Shown here: positions 9,100 to 18,334 of the stretch, one piece after another
Numbering within the stretch: position 1 is the stretch's first letter
How the letters are laid out: each line of letters begins with the position of its first letter
Source of the DNA: CALKWS01 sp051020515
GTDB lineage: Bacteria; Actinomycetota; Actinomycetes; Actinomycetales; Beutenbergiaceae
DNA length: 64,000 bases
Direction: 5' to 3'
NCBI RefSeq assembly: GCF_051020515.1
Contig: NZ_CP194857.1
Location: forward strand, 806,001 to 870,000
Position numbers and translations under genes: made by a program
The notes under the pieces: generated by a model
The model's database searches: none
Told to the model about the DNA's origin: nothing
Seen by the model: only the letters and a program-made list of their open reading frames with translations

Positions 9100-9636
9100 A
9101 TGTCCACCCTCACCCCCGGTACCTACGAGATCGATGCCGCCCACTCCAACCTGGGCTTCTCGGTCCGCCACGCCGGCATCGCCAAGGTGCGCGGCTCGAT
9201 GGCCGTCTTCTCCGGCTCACTGACCGTCGGCGATCCGATCACCGAGTCCTCGGCGAGCGTGCAGATCGACGCAGCCAGCGTGGACACCGGCAACGAGCAG
9301 CGAGACCAGCACCTGACCAGCCCTGACTTCTGGAACGCCGAGCAGAACCCGACCTGGAACTTCACCTCCACCTCGGTCAGCGGCACCGCCGACGACCTGG
9401 AGGTCTCCGGCGACCTGACCATCAATGGCGTCACGAAGCCGGTCACCCTGAACGCCGCACTCGACGGCGTGGGCACCGGCCCGGAGCAGGAGACCCGTGC
9501 CGCGTTCTCCGGGACCACCTCGATCTCCCGCAAGGACTTCGAGCTGACCTGGAACGTGGCCCTCGAGGGCGGCGGCGTCCTGGTGGGCGATAAGGTCGCC
9601 ATCGAGTTGGAGGTCGTGGGCATCCTGCAGGGCTGA
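9100..9636 (+). CDS. YceI family protein
   Basis: Polyisoprenoid-binding-like lipocalin-fold protein of 178 aa without a signal peptide. It starts with GTYEIDAAHSNLGFSVRHAGIAKVRG, has the typical DQHLTSPDFWNAEQNPTWNFTST and ends SRKDFELTWNVALEGGGVLVGDKVAIELEV, all hallmarks of the YceI family. AAGGAG lies about 8 bp before the ATG. It is divergent from marR across the palindromic spacer and followed by a long GC palindrome. Cytoplasmic actinobacterial YceI proteins lack an established function. Confidence 0.92.
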   Translation: MSTLTPGTYEIDAAHSNLGFSVRHAGIAKVRGSMAVFSGSLTVGDPITESSASVQIDAASVDTGNEQRDQHLTSPDFWNAEQNPTWNFTSTSVSGTADDLEVSGDLTINGVTKPVTLNAALDGVGTGPEQETRAAFSGTTSISRKDFELTWNVALEGGGVLVGDKVAIELEVVGILQG

Positions 9637-9677
9637 CACCGGCACTGCCGGCAGCAGCATCGCTGCCCAGACCGAAG

Positions 9678-9709
9678 GCGAGCGCCCGGGCCGCGGCCCG
9701 GGCGCTCGC
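9678..9709. terminator. perfect 32-bp GC palindrome downstream of yceI
   Basis: Arms GCGAGCGCCCGGGCC and GGCCCGGGCGCTCGC are exact reverse complements around a GC centre. It begins 41 bp after the yceI stop and 46 bp before the end of the convergent glutaredoxin-like gene. No T-run follows, as is usual for actinobacterial terminators. A bidirectional terminator is the simplest reading. Confidence 0.65.
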
Positions 9710-9754
9710 TCGCTCCCCCGCCTGCCCGCCCGTCATGGGCCCGGCGGGCTGCCG

Positions 9755-10048
9755 CTACTGCTGCCGGCGCCGGCGCAGCAGATCGCGAAGCCCACGCCGC
9801 CCGGGCGTGCCCGCTCCCTGCACGGCCGCCCGCAGCCGCTCCGGGTCGATCTGCCAGTAGTCCACCTGAACCCCGTCGACCAGCACCACCGGCACGAGTT
9901 CGCCGTACCGGCGCTGCCGTGCATGGTCCTCGTCGACATCCACCTCGACCCAGTCCACGGCCGCCGGCTCACAGACCGAGCGCACCACCCGGCGCGCCTG
10001 CTCACACAGGTGGCACTGCTCCCGCACCACCAGTTCGACCCGCACCAT
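9755..10048 (-). CDS. glutaredoxin-like (DUF836) protein
   Basis: Small thiol-redox protein of 97 aa: VRVELVVREQCHLCEQARRVV with a CxxC motif (CHLC), then VEVDVDEDHARQRRYGELVPVVLVDGVQVDYWQIDPERL, where VPVV is the cis-proline region of the glutaredoxin fold. This matches the glutaredoxin/DUF836 family common in actinobacteria. A GTG at 10060 (VDES) is an alternative start. It is divergent from the HAD-IB gene and ends in a basic tail RRGLRDLLRRRRQQ. Confidence 0.82.
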   Translation of the reverse strand: MVRVELVVREQCHLCEQARRVVRSVCEPAAVDWVEVDVDEDHARQRRYGELVPVVLVDGVQVDYWQIDPERLRAAVQGAGTPGRRGLRDLLRRRRQQ

Positions 10049-10234
10049 CGACTCATCCACGCATCCACGATACCGGCCCGCGCCGGTATCCTTCCGGCCG
10101 CCGCGGCACCGGTCCACGCGGCCGGCGTGCACCCGGACCGGCCGCGTTGGTGCGCCCCGCCGCGTCCGGAAATCTCCGCGGCTCCGGGCCGTGAGTGTTC
10201 GTGGGAACGCGGCGGGCATGGTTAGGGTGGGCCC

Positions 10235-11032
10235 GTGACATCCGGGTCCGCAGCGTTCTTCGACGTCGACAACACGATCGTCCGGGGCGCGTCCTCCTAC
10301 CACCTGGCCAGAGAACTGCATCGCCGGGGCATGTTCCGGCGCCGTGACATCGTCTTCTTCGCCGCGCACGCCTTCTACTACTTCCTGTTCGGGGAGAACA
10401 AGAAGCACATCGCCAGGGTCCAGGCCCGCGCGCTGGCCACCATCGAGGGGCACTCGGTGGCCGAGATGCTCGCGGTGGCCGAAGAACTCTACGAACAGGT
10501 CCTGACCCACCGCATCTTCCCGGGCGCCCGGGACCTGCTCAACGATCACCTGGCGCAGGGCGACCAGGTCTGGATCGTCACCGCCGCACCCCGAGAGGTG
10601 GGCGAACTGGTGGCCAGGCGGCTGAACCTGACCGGGGTGCTGGGAACGGTGGCCGAGGAGCAGGACGGGGTCTACACCGGGCGGCTGGTCGGAGACATGA
10701 TGCACGGGCAGCACAAGGCCGCCGCAGTACGCGAGATCGCCGAACGGGAGGGGCTGGACCTGGCCGAGTGCGCCGCCTACGGCGACTCCAGCCACGACAT
10801 CCCGATGCTGCGCACCGTGGGTGAGCCGTGCGCGATCAATCCCGACCCACGGCTGCGACTGTTCGCCGCCGATATCGGCTGGCCGGTACGGGACTTCCGC
10901 CGGCGGCGCCGCAACGTGCGAAGTGGGCTACGCACCGCGGGCCAGGCCGGTGCCGTCTGGGCCGTGGCCACCGGTCTGCGCGCCCTGAGCAAGGCACTGC
11001 TGCGCCGGCTCGTGGGCCACCGCCAGGGCTGA
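10235..11032 (+). CDS. HAD-IB family hydrolase
   Basis: Haloacid dehalogenase-type phosphatase of 265 aa from a GTG start. Motif I FFDVDNTIVRGASS with the nucleophilic Asp and the D+2 acid/base, motif II IVTAAP, motif III Lys in HGQHKAAAV, motif IV YGDSSHDIPML. These define subfamily IB (SerB-like), and the hydrophobic middle HAFYYFLFGENK is typical of the actinobacterial HAD-IB group. The C-terminal 60 residues are basic and may be amphipathic. The substrate cannot be told from the sequence; phosphoserine or a lysophospholipid phosphate are both possible. Confidence 0.9.
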   Translation: MTSGSAAFFDVDNTIVRGASSYHLARELHRRGMFRRRDIVFFAAHAFYYFLFGENKKHIARVQARALATIEGHSVAEMLAVAEELYEQVLTHRIFPGARDLLNDHLAQGDQVWIVTAAPREVGELVARRLNLTGVLGTVAEEQDGVYTGRLVGDMMHGQHKAAAVREIAEREGLDLAECAAYGDSSHDIPMLRTVGEPCAINPDPRLRLFAADIGWPVRDFRRRRRNVRSGLRTAGQAGAVWAVATGLRALSKALLRRLVGHRQG

Positions 11033-11065
11033 GGGACCGCACCGGGGCGGGCCCCCAATCGGTGG

Positions 11066-11164
11066 CTACTTCTTGTTGCGGCGCTGGTGGCGCGTCTTGC
11101 GGAGCAGTTTGCGGTGCTTCTTCTTCGACATCCGCTTGCGACGCTTCTTGATTACCGAGCCCAC
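11066..11164 (-). CDS. 30S ribosomal protein bS22 (AURKAIP1/COX24-domain)
   Basis: A 32-residue, extremely basic protein from a GTG start: MGSVIKKRRKRMSKKKHRKL, then LRKTRHQRRNKK. This is the actinobacterial small-subunit protein bS22, known from mycobacterial ribosomes and belonging to the AURKAIP1/COX24 domain family. Length and sequence are diagnostic despite the tiny size. It sits in its usual neighbourhood next to the small excisionase-like HTH gene. Confidence 0.93.
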   Translation of the reverse strand: MGSVIKKRRKRMSKKKHRKLLRKTRHQRRNKK

Positions 11165-11267
11165 GGGACCTCACACAGTTGGAACAGACAGAAACAGGAT
11201 CAAAGCGCACCACCCCTGCGTCAGCCGCAGCGGCGGTGGGTACTGCGGAGGTAGTCTACGCGCTCGA

Positions 11268-11480
11268 TCAGCGACCGGACGCCGATGCCGATCCGGGCCA
11301 GTCCAGGCCCTCGGACAGCATCTCCTCGACCGCGGCCTGGGGTACCCGGTAGGACTTGCCCACCCGGACCGCCGGCAACTCACCGGAGTGCACCATCCGG
11401 TACACGGTCATCCGGGAGACCCGAGCCATGTCGGCGACCTCGGCCACCGTCAGGAACTTCGGTGCCTGGGCATCTGCCAT
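11268..11480 (-). CDS. small excisionase-type helix-turn-helix protein
   Basis: Protein of 70 aa with a MerR/excisionase-like winged helix: LTVAEVADMARVSRMTVYRMVHSGELPAVRVGKSYRVPQAAVEEML. ATG at 11480 has AAGGAA 6 bp upstream; longer in-frame starts (11537, 11510) exist but add unconserved sequence. The gene is a conserved actinobacterial neighbour of bS22 and acuC/proC, so it is a chromosomal regulator and not a phage relic. Related in fold to BldC, but identity as BldC is not claimed. Confidence 0.85.
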   Translation of the reverse strand: MADAQAPKFLTVAEVADMARVSRMTVYRMVHSGELPAVRVGKSYRVPQAAVEEMLSEGLDWPGSASASGR

Positions 11481-11660
11481 CGGCTGTTCCTTCCGGTTCG
11501 GACCCGCCATGGGGTCGGGTATCGAGGCATCCGTCATCGTTGTCGCGGTGCCGGACAGTTCAGCATCCTATGGGAGAACGGCCTGGGAAGGAAGTGGACG
11601 GTGTGACGATCGAGATCCCGGTTGCTCCGATCCCGTGCCACCTGCGGCTCGGTCCGGTGT

Positions 11661-12842
11661 TCACCAGGCGGTCAGCGGGTCCAGCCCCAGTGCCGGGAAC
11701 GCGCTGCGGCGGGTGGCCATGATGGCCCGGTCCACCGAGTCGGCAGGGTCGTATCCATCCACCCAGGAGCGGATGCCGGTGTCCATGCCCTCCCCCATCG
11801 TCTCCGGTGCGGGGCCCAGCCCCAGGTCGGCGACCAGGTCCCGCCAGGCCTGCGGCGTGGGTGTATCGGCGCGAATGTCCACCCCGGCTGCCGCAGCCAC
11901 CAACCGGGCCCACACCCGCGGCACCGTGGCGGCCACGTCGTATCCGCCACCGCCGGTGGCCACCCACCGGTCCTGGGCGTGCTCAGCAGCCACCTGCGCG
12001 ATCATCTGCGCGGCCGCAACCTGGGCGTCGACCGAGACGTCCATCTGCGTCAGCGGGTCGTGCCGGTGGGCATCGGCCCCGTGCTGACTGACGATCACCT
12101 GCGGCCCGAACTCCTTGGCCACGGGTACCAGTACCGCCTCCACGGCCCGCAACCACGGCTTGTCATCGACCCCTGGTGGCAATGCCACGTTCACGGCATG
12201 CCCTTGCGCGTTCGGCCCACCGATGTCCTGGGCGAAGCCGGTGCCGGGAAAGATCGTCTCCCCGTTCTGGTGCACCGAGACGGTCACCACGCGCGGTTCA
12301 TCCCAGAACGCCGCCTCCACCCCGTCGCCGTGATGGGCATCGACGTCGACGTACAGCACCCGCTCGGCGCCATGGTCCAGGAGCCAGCGGATCGCGATCG
12401 CCACATCGTTGTAGATGCAGAAGCCTCCGGCCCGTCCGGCCATGGCGTGGTGCAACCCGCCGGCGATGTTCACCGCGTGCGGCACCTGCCCGGTCCACAC
12501 CGCGCGCGCTGCCGCCACCGAGGCCCCGGCGATCAGGGCCGAGGAATCATGCATCGCCTCGAACAGGGGGTTGTCCATGGTGCCCAGGCCGCGCTGCTCA
12601 TCCGGTGTTCCCCGCCCGCCCCGGCGCACCGCCTGGATGTACCCGGGCTCGTGCACGGTGCCCAGCATCGCGTCGTCGGCCGCAGTCGCCTCGATCAGGT
12701 GCACCTGCGGGCTCTGCAGCAGGCCCAGGTGCTCCAGCAGCGCGAATGCCAGCCGGGTGCGAACCGGCGCCATCGGATGGCCCGGGCCGAAGTTGTAGGT
12801 CAGCAGCTCCGGACTCCAGGGCAGTTGCACCCGGGCGGTCAT
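11661..12842 (-). CDS. acuC: acetoin utilization protein AcuC-like deacetylase
   Basis: Class I/II histone-deacetylase-fold Zn enzyme of 393 aa. Motifs in order: YNFGPGHPMAPVR, GGLHHAMAGRAGGFCIYND, the metal site VDVDAHHGDGVEAAF, VSVHQNGETIFPGTG, SQHGADAHRHDPL and TGGGGYD. These are complete, so it should be active as a lysine or polyamine deacetylase; in Bacillus AcuC deacetylates acetyl-CoA synthetase. ATG at 12842 overlaps the proC stop (ATGA), so it is translationally coupled to proC. Extension upstream would only read antisense-frame proC. Confidence 0.9.
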   Translation of the reverse strand: MTARVQLPWSPELLTYNFGPGHPMAPVRTRLAFALLEHLGLLQSPQVHLIEATAADDAMLGTVHEPGYIQAVRRGGRGTPDEQRGLGTMDNPLFEAMHDSSALIAGASVAAARAVWTGQVPHAVNIAGGLHHAMAGRAGGFCIYNDVAIAIRWLLDHGAERVLYVDVDAHHGDGVEAAFWDEPRVVTVSVHQNGETIFPGTGFAQDIGGPNAQGHAVNVALPPGVDDKPWLRAVEAVLVPVAKEFGPQVIVSQHGADAHRHDPLTQMDVSVDAQVAAAQMIAQVAAEHAQDRWVATGGGGYDVAATVPRVWARLVAAAAGVDIRADTPTPQAWRDLVADLGLGPAPETMGEGMDTGIRSWVDGYDPADSVDRAIMATRRSAFPALGLDPLTAW

Positions 12843-13645
12843 CAGCCCTGCCCCAGTTCCCCGGCCCGCTCCCACGCACGCTGCGCGGCGGCCACCACCG
12901 CGGCCCGCACCGCGCGGTCGTCGAGTTCGGCCAGCGCAGCCATGGTGGTGCCACCCGGCGAGGAGACGCGCTCGCGGAGCACCACCGGATGGTCCGCCGA
13001 CTCCGCGGCCATCGCACCGGCACCGGCCACCGTGCGCCGGGCCAGTTCCAGCGCCAGGTCCCTGCCGAGCCCGCCCAGCACCGCAGCCTCGGCCAGGGCA
13101 TCGATCAGGTAGAACACGTAGGCCGGACCGGAGCCGCTGATCGCGGTGACCACATCCTGGTGGTTCTCGGCCACGCTGGTCACGAAGCCGGTGCCGGCCA
13201 TCAGGTCGCGCACCAGACCAAGGTGCTCCTCGGTGGCGTGCGGGCCCGGGCTGAGCACGCTGACACCCTGCCCGATCAGGGCCGGGGTATTGGGCATCAC
13301 GCGCACCGTGACGGTGCCCTCGGGAAGGTGTTCGGCCATCCTTGCGGTACTCACTCCGGCGGCGATGCTGACCACCACCGTGCTGTCGGTGAGCACCGGG
13401 CCGAGCTCGGCGAGCACGCCGGACACGTCGTGTGGTTTGACGGCCACGATCACGACCTCTGCGCCGTCCCCGGCGGCTCCGACCGTTTCGGCCCACATCA
13501 CCTTGTGCTCCTGCGCCACCTTCCGGCCGGCCTCGGTTCGCACGTCGTGCACGCGCACCTGGTCGGCCCCGGTGTGCTCGACCACCGAACGCAGCACCGC
13601 CTGCCCCATCACCCCGGTGCCGATCAAGGCCACCTTGCAACTCAT
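12842..13645 (-). CDS. proC: pyrroline-5-carboxylate reductase
   Basis: Last step of proline synthesis: NAD(P)H reduction of pyrroline-5-carboxylate. 267 aa. N-terminal Rossmann VALIGTGVMGQAVL, then VIVAVKPHDV, VVSIAAGVST, VRVMPNTPALIGQGVSVLSPG and the C-terminal dimerisation signature TAISGSGPAYVFYLIDAL, with SPGGTTMAALAELD at the end. All family hallmarks are present. ATG at 13645 begins MSCKVALIG. First gene of a proC-acuC pair. Confidence 0.95.
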   Translation of the reverse strand: MSCKVALIGTGVMGQAVLRSVVEHTGADQVRVHDVRTEAGRKVAQEHKVMWAETVGAAGDGAEVVIVAVKPHDVSGVLAELGPVLTDSTVVVSIAAGVSTARMAEHLPEGTVTVRVMPNTPALIGQGVSVLSPGPHATEEHLGLVRDLMAGTGFVTSVAENHQDVVTAISGSGPAYVFYLIDALAEAAVLGGLGRDLALELARRTVAGAGAMAAESADHPVVLRERVSSPGGTTMAALAELDDRAVRAAVVAAAQRAWERAGELGQG

Positions 13646-13693
13646 GGTTCCTCCGTCTTCATGCTGTCCCACCGCCCGGATCGCCGGAGGTGA

Positions 13694-14506
13694 TCAGAAG
13701 GGATAGTTGTCGTAGAACCGGGCCAGCCGTCCCGCGTCACCCGTGGCCACGAACACCACCGTGCCGTTCCTCCACACTGCCATTCCCGGCCCCAGCGGTT
13801 CCGGCGTGGCGAGCGGTTCGGAGTCGTCCTCGGCCGGCGTGGACGGCTCGGCGGGCTGCTGCTCCCCGGCGAGCACCCCGATCTCGTAGCGGCCCACCGA
13901 CTCCCCCTGCACCGCCACGTCCCCGCTGCGCCGGCCCTCGCCGTCGGACAGTCCCTCCGGTCCGGAGGCCACGTCCTCAGCGTGGGCGGCGGCCTCATCG
14001 GCGCTCTCCCACTGCAGCACGTGCACCTCGATGTCCGAGCCGGGCGCACTGTAGGTGAGGAACCAGCCCTCCAGAGCCTCGTGCTCGGCAAAGGCATCCT
14101 GATCGGCCGCCAGTTCGGTGAGGACGTGGTCCAGCACCGTGGTGGGCAACGCCTGCACCAGCTGGCTGTCCTCGCTGACCTCCATCGGGTCCCCGGCCGG
14201 GGTCGGCGTCGGCAGGGTGGTGGTGACCGGGTCCGGAACCTCCGGCTCGGCCTGACTCTGGCGCTGGTTCTGGATCAGCAGCACGGTCACGATCGCCGCC
14301 ACCACGACCAGGGCCACGATCACGACGATCAACAGCACCCGGCCCCGGCCCGGCTTCTGCACCCGGCGGCCGGCCGTGGTGCCGCCAGTCCCCGCTCCGG
14401 CGGTGCCGGAGTGCGCAGCCGTCCGGCCGCTGGTCCCGGCACCGGAGTGCGCAGCCTCACCTGCGCCGCCTGCGGGTTCGGGAGAATCAACGTGTCGGCC
14501 GGACAT
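13694..14506 (-). CDS. single-pass membrane protein of unknown function
   Basis: Protein of 270 aa. The cytoplasmic N terminus (about 50 aa) is Gly/Ala/Ser/Thr-rich, followed by one TM helix RVLLIVVIVALVVVAAIVTV (about residues 57-78) and an extracytoplasmic domain with no recognised family. That domain contains HVLQWESADEAAAHAED and, at the end, MAVWRNGTVVFVATGDAGRLARFYDNYPF. The repeated ESAD/AEDVAS pattern and the closing segment recall actinobacterial proteins that carry a D-A-A-A-x-A module, but no function can be assigned. It is divergent from the M3 peptidase. Confidence 0.7.
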   Translation of the reverse strand: MSGRHVDSPEPAGGAGEAAHSGAGTSGRTAAHSGTAGAGTGGTTAGRRVQKPGRGRVLLIVVIVALVVVAAIVTVLLIQNQRQSQAEPEVPDPVTTTLPTPTPAGDPMEVSEDSQLVQALPTTVLDHVLTELAADQDAFAEHEALEGWFLTYSAPGSDIEVHVLQWESADEAAAHAEDVASGPEGLSDGEGRRSGDVAVQGESVGRYEIGVLAGEQQPAEPSTPAEDDSEPLATPEPLGPGMAVWRNGTVVFVATGDAGRLARFYDNYPF

Positions 14507-14636
14507 GACAGCCAGAGTACGCACCCGCACGGCGCAGGTGCGTCCCAACAGCGCACCCGCGCCGTTGCCGCGCCGCCGCTGCCGGATCCGCGCAGCACCA
14601 TCGGGGCATCCTCCCGGGCAGCTACGCTCGGTCGGT

Positions 14637-16661
14637 GTGACGACGTCGAACTCCCTGACCCTGCCCACCGATGCCGGCGCGCCCTCCTGGCTGCAGGACC
14701 GCGCCACGCACGACCTGGCCCGTGCGCGAGGCCTGGTCGGTGACCTCAAGGCCGCCACCGGCCTCGATGCCACCGAGGTGATGCGCAGGTGGAACGAGGT
14801 CGAACGGACCATCTCCACGCTGGCCTCGATCGCCTCGGTGTTCAGTGAGATGCACACCTCCGAGCAGGCCCGCACCAAAGGGGACGACACCCTGCAGGAC
14901 GTGGAGCGCCTCACTACCGAACTGGAACTGGACACCGACCTGTTCGCCGTCTTCGAGCGCCTCGACCCCTCCGGCCTGGACCGGTTGGCTGCGCGGCTGC
15001 ACGCCAAGGTGCTGCAGGACTTCCGCCGGGCTGGCGTGGACCGGGACGAAGCCACCCGGCAGCGCCTGCGTGAGATCTCCGAGCGCCTGGTGGTGATCAG
15101 CCAGGACTTCAGCAGGAACATCCGCCAGGACGTGCGCTCCATCCGGCTCAGCCCCGACCGCCTGGCCGGCCTGCCACAGGACTGGATCGATACCCACCCC
15201 GCCGGTACGGACGGGCTGGTGCAGGTCACCACCGACTACCCCGACGTCATCCCGTTCGCCACCTTCGCCCACGACGCCGGCGCCCGCCGGGAACTGCGGA
15301 TCGAGTTCCTGAACCGGGGCTGGCCGGCGGGCGATGAACTGCTGCAGGAACTGTTCGCCCTGCGCGCCGAGTACGCCCGCCTGGTGGGCTACGCCAACTG
15401 GGCCGACTACGACGCCGAGGTGAAGATGATCGGCTCCGGCACGGCGATCAAGGAGTTCATCGACTCCATCGCGGCTGCGGCCACCGAGTCCGGCGAACGG
15501 GACCGAGAGGTGCTGCTGGACCGGCTGCGCCAGGACCGGCCGGAGGCCACCACGATCGATGCGGCTGACCTGACCTACTACACCGAACTGGTCCGCAAGG
15601 AACGCTTCGGGGTGGACTCGGGGCAGGTGCGCACGTACTTCGACTTCACGCGCGTACGCCAGGGGCTGCTGGAGGTCACCGGCCGGTTGTTCGGTCTCGT
15701 CTACCGGCCGGTCCAGGTGCCGGTCTGGCACGAGGACGTGGCGGTGTACGACGTGTACCCGCGGCAGGACGCTGCGGACCCTGCCGACGGGAGTCCCGAC
15801 GACGGCGGCACCGGACGTGCCGACGACGCCGCCTCGGCGGGCGGGCAGCAAGGCCGTCCGGGCGAAGAGACACCCGGGCAGTCGTTGGGCCGGATCTACC
15901 TGGACCTGCACCCCCGGGAGGGCAAGTTCAAGCACGCCGCCCAGTTCGACCTCGTGCCGGGCGTGGCCGGGGTGCAGTTGCCCGAGGGGGTGCTCGCCTG
16001 CAACTTCTCCCGCGGTTTGATGGAGCACGACGACGTGGTGACCCTCTTCCACGAGTTCGGCCACCTGCTGCACCACGTGCTCGCCGGGCGCGGTGAGTGG
16101 CTGCGATTCTCCGGGGTGGCCACCGAGTGGGACTTCGTGGAGGCCCCCAGTCAGATGCTCGAGGAATGGGCCTGGGATGCCGAGGTGCTCGCCACCTTCG
16201 CGGTGAACGCCGAGGGTGATCCCATCCCGGCGGACCTGGTGGCCAGGATGCGCCGGGCCGATGACTTCGGCAAGGGCTTCGACGCGCGCACTCAGATGTT
16301 CTACGCGGCGATGTCCTACGACTTCCACGTCAATCAGGTGGCGGACCTGACCGCCCGGACCGCGCAGTTGCAGGAGCAGTACTCGTTGTTCCCCTACATC
16401 CCCGGGACCCACCTGGCCGCGGCGTTCGGGCACCTGGACGGGTACTCCTCCGGTTACTACACCTACATGTGGTCGCTCGTGATCGCCAAGGACCTGTTCT
16501 CGGCGTTCGAGCGGGAGGACATGTTCGCCCCTGAGATCGCCCATCGGTACCGGGAGACGGTGCTGGTGCCCGGCGGCAGCAGGGACGCGGCGGATCTGGT
16601 GGCCGACTTCCTCGGCCGGCCCTACTCCTTCGACGCCTTCGCCGCCTGGCTGGCGCAGTAG
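14637..16661 (+). CDS. M3 family zinc oligopeptidase
   Basis: Thimet-oligopeptidase-like metallopeptidase of 674 aa from a GTG start, acting on short cytoplasmic peptides. Zinc motif HEFGH at residues 472-476 (VTLFHEFGHLLHHVLAGR) with the downstream glutamate in TEWDFVEAPSQMLEEW, and the C-terminal GYSSGYYTYMWSLVIAKDLF typical of M3A enzymes. Residues about 378-415 hold an Asp/Gly/Ala-rich low-complexity insertion just before the SLGRIYLDLHPREGKFKHAA segment; it is not expected in the fold and is probably a surface loop. Monocistronic. Confidence 0.93.
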   Translation: MTTSNSLTLPTDAGAPSWLQDRATHDLARARGLVGDLKAATGLDATEVMRRWNEVERTISTLASIASVFSEMHTSEQARTKGDDTLQDVERLTTELELDTDLFAVFERLDPSGLDRLAARLHAKVLQDFRRAGVDRDEATRQRLREISERLVVISQDFSRNIRQDVRSIRLSPDRLAGLPQDWIDTHPAGTDGLVQVTTDYPDVIPFATFAHDAGARRELRIEFLNRGWPAGDELLQELFALRAEYARLVGYANWADYDAEVKMIGSGTAIKEFIDSIAAAATESGERDREVLLDRLRQDRPEATTIDAADLTYYTELVRKERFGVDSGQVRTYFDFTRVRQGLLEVTGRLFGLVYRPVQVPVWHEDVAVYDVYPRQDAADPADGSPDDGGTGRADDAASAGGQQGRPGEETPGQSLGRIYLDLHPREGKFKHAAQFDLVPGVAGVQLPEGVLACNFSRGLMEHDDVVTLFHEFGHLLHHVLAGRGEWLRFSGVATEWDFVEAPSQMLEEWAWDAEVLATFAVNAEGDPIPADLVARMRRADDFGKGFDARTQMFYAAMSYDFHVNQVADLTARTAQLQEQYSLFPYIPGTHLAAAFGHLDGYSSGYYTYMWSLVIAKDLFSAFEREDMFAPEIAHRYRETVLVPGGSRDAADLVADFLGRPYSFDAFAAWLAQ

Positions 16662-16795
16662 CACCACCGTCGGGCCGTGCTCCTGGGGCCGGGGTCGCGC
16701 ACCCGGCGATACGCCGGCTGCGCCGACGCCATCGGCGGGCCCACAGGCTCGGCGCGCGAGCCCGGGTGTCGGAGCCGATGGGTAGAGTTCCGGGC

Positions 16796-18184
16796 ATGCC
16801 CCCTGCGACAAGATCCGCCTTCCGTTGCAGCGAATGCGGTTGGACGACCAGCAAGTGGGTCGGGAGATGCGGGGAGTGCCAAGCCTGGGGCACCGTGATC
16901 GAGGCCGGGGCCGAACAGGGCGGCCCCCGTACCAAAGCCGCCGCCAGCGTGCGCACCCCAGCGCTGCCGATCGAGCAGGTGGACTCCCAACGTGCCCGGT
17001 TCCGCTCCACCGGCGTCAGTGAGTTCGACCGGGTGCTCGGCGGTGGACTGGTTCCCGGAGCGGTGGTGCTGCTGGCCGGGGAGCCCGGTGTGGGCAAGTC
17101 CACCCTGGTCCTCGATACCGCCGCCCGAACCGCCCGTGCGGGCGCCACGGTGCTGTACATCACCGGGGAGGAGTCAGCCAGCCAGGTGCGGCTGCGCGCC
17201 GAACGCATCGGCGCCCTGGAACCGTCACTGCTGCTGGCCGCCGAGACCGACCTCGGTTCGGTGCTGGCCCACATCGGCAAGACCACCCCCGACCTGGTGA
17301 TCGTGGACTCGGTCCAGACGATCTCCTCGGACCAGGTGGAGTCCAGCGCCGGCTCGGTGACCCAGGTTCGCGAGGTGGCCTCCGCCCTGATCGCTGTGGC
17401 CAAACGTGCCGCGGTGCCGGTGGTCCTCGTCGGGCACGTGACCAAGGACGGCTCGATCGCCGGACCGCGCGTGCTGGAGCACCTGGTGGACGTGGTCTGC
17501 CAGTTCGAGGGAGACAAGCACGCCCAACTGCGGATGGTGCGGGCGCTGAAGAATCGGTACGGGCCCACCGATGAGGTCGGGTGCTTCACCCTGACCGAGT
17601 CCGGCATCCACTCCTTGCCCGATCCCAGCGGGTTGTTCCTGTCCGGGGCCCGCCAACCGGTGCCGGGTACGTGCGTGACCGTGACCCTGGACGGGCGGCG
17701 CCCGATGCCGATCGAGATCCAGGCCCTGGTCGCCCCCACACCCAACCCGCACGCCCGGCGGACCACCTCCGGCGTGGACTCCTCCCGGCTCGCGATGACC
17801 CTGGCGGTGCTGCAGGCACGGTGCGGGCTGGCCACCACCAACACCGATGTGTACGTGTCCACCGTGGGGGGCTCCCGCGCGGTGGAGCCGGCCGCGGACC
17901 TGGCCATCGCGCTGGCGGTCTCCAGCGCCGTGCAGGAGATGCCCACCACCGCCGGCATGATCGCGGTGGGCGAGGTGGGCCTGGCCGGTGAACTGCGTGC
18001 GGCGACCGGCACCGAGCGGCGCCTGGGCGAGGCGCACCGACTCGGCTTCCACACCGCGATCGTGCCCCGCCCCCGTCCGGGGTCCGAACCGGTGCGAGGG
18101 CCGGCCGGGATGCAGGTGTTGCAGGCACCCGACCTCGCCGAGGCGATCGAGCTGGCCCGCCCGCGTCCGCGCCCGGTGCGCTGA
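16796..18184 (+). CDS. radA: DNA repair protein RadA
   Basis: RecA-like ATPase of 462 aa that drives branch migration in recombination. C4 zinc finger (Cys11, Cys14, Cys25, Cys28), Walker A GEPGVGKST at 95-103, the RadA-specific KNRYGPTDEVGCF motif, and a C-terminal Lon-like domain (VDSSRLAMTLAVLQARCGL, AVEPAADLAIALAVSS). The ATG at 16796 was chosen because it begins just before the zinc finger. disA follows after 150 bp on the same strand, the usual radA-disA arrangement. Confidence 0.96.
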   Translation: MPPATRSAFRCSECGWTTSKWVGRCGECQAWGTVIEAGAEQGGPRTKAAASVRTPALPIEQVDSQRARFRSTGVSEFDRVLGGGLVPGAVVLLAGEPGVGKSTLVLDTAARTARAGATVLYITGEESASQVRLRAERIGALEPSLLLAAETDLGSVLAHIGKTTPDLVIVDSVQTISSDQVESSAGSVTQVREVASALIAVAKRAAVPVVLVGHVTKDGSIAGPRVLEHLVDVVCQFEGDKHAQLRMVRALKNRYGPTDEVGCFTLTESGIHSLPDPSGLFLSGARQPVPGTCVTVTLDGRRPMPIEIQALVAPTPNPHARRTTSGVDSSRLAMTLAVLQARCGLATTNTDVYVSTVGGSRAVEPAADLAIALAVSSAVQEMPTTAGMIAVGEVGLAGELRAATGTERRLGEAHRLGFHTAIVPRPRPGSEPVRGPAGMQVLQAPDLAEAIELARPRPRPVR

Positions 18185-18334
18185 ACGCCCTGTCCACGCC
18201 CTGAGCACCGGCACCACCGGCGCCATCGCGACCGTGGTCAGCCTCTACACTGTGCAGCACCGCGCCAGCCGCGGTACGGCGGTGCGACAACGTGGCGTCG
18301 CCGTCGATATCAGCCGATCTGCGAGAGGTGCTAC

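Noticed and set aside
11661..13640. A 659-aa protein with an N-terminal extension on AcuC
   Set aside because: The first 266 residues are proC read in the wrong frame; the true start is the ATGA overlap at 12842.
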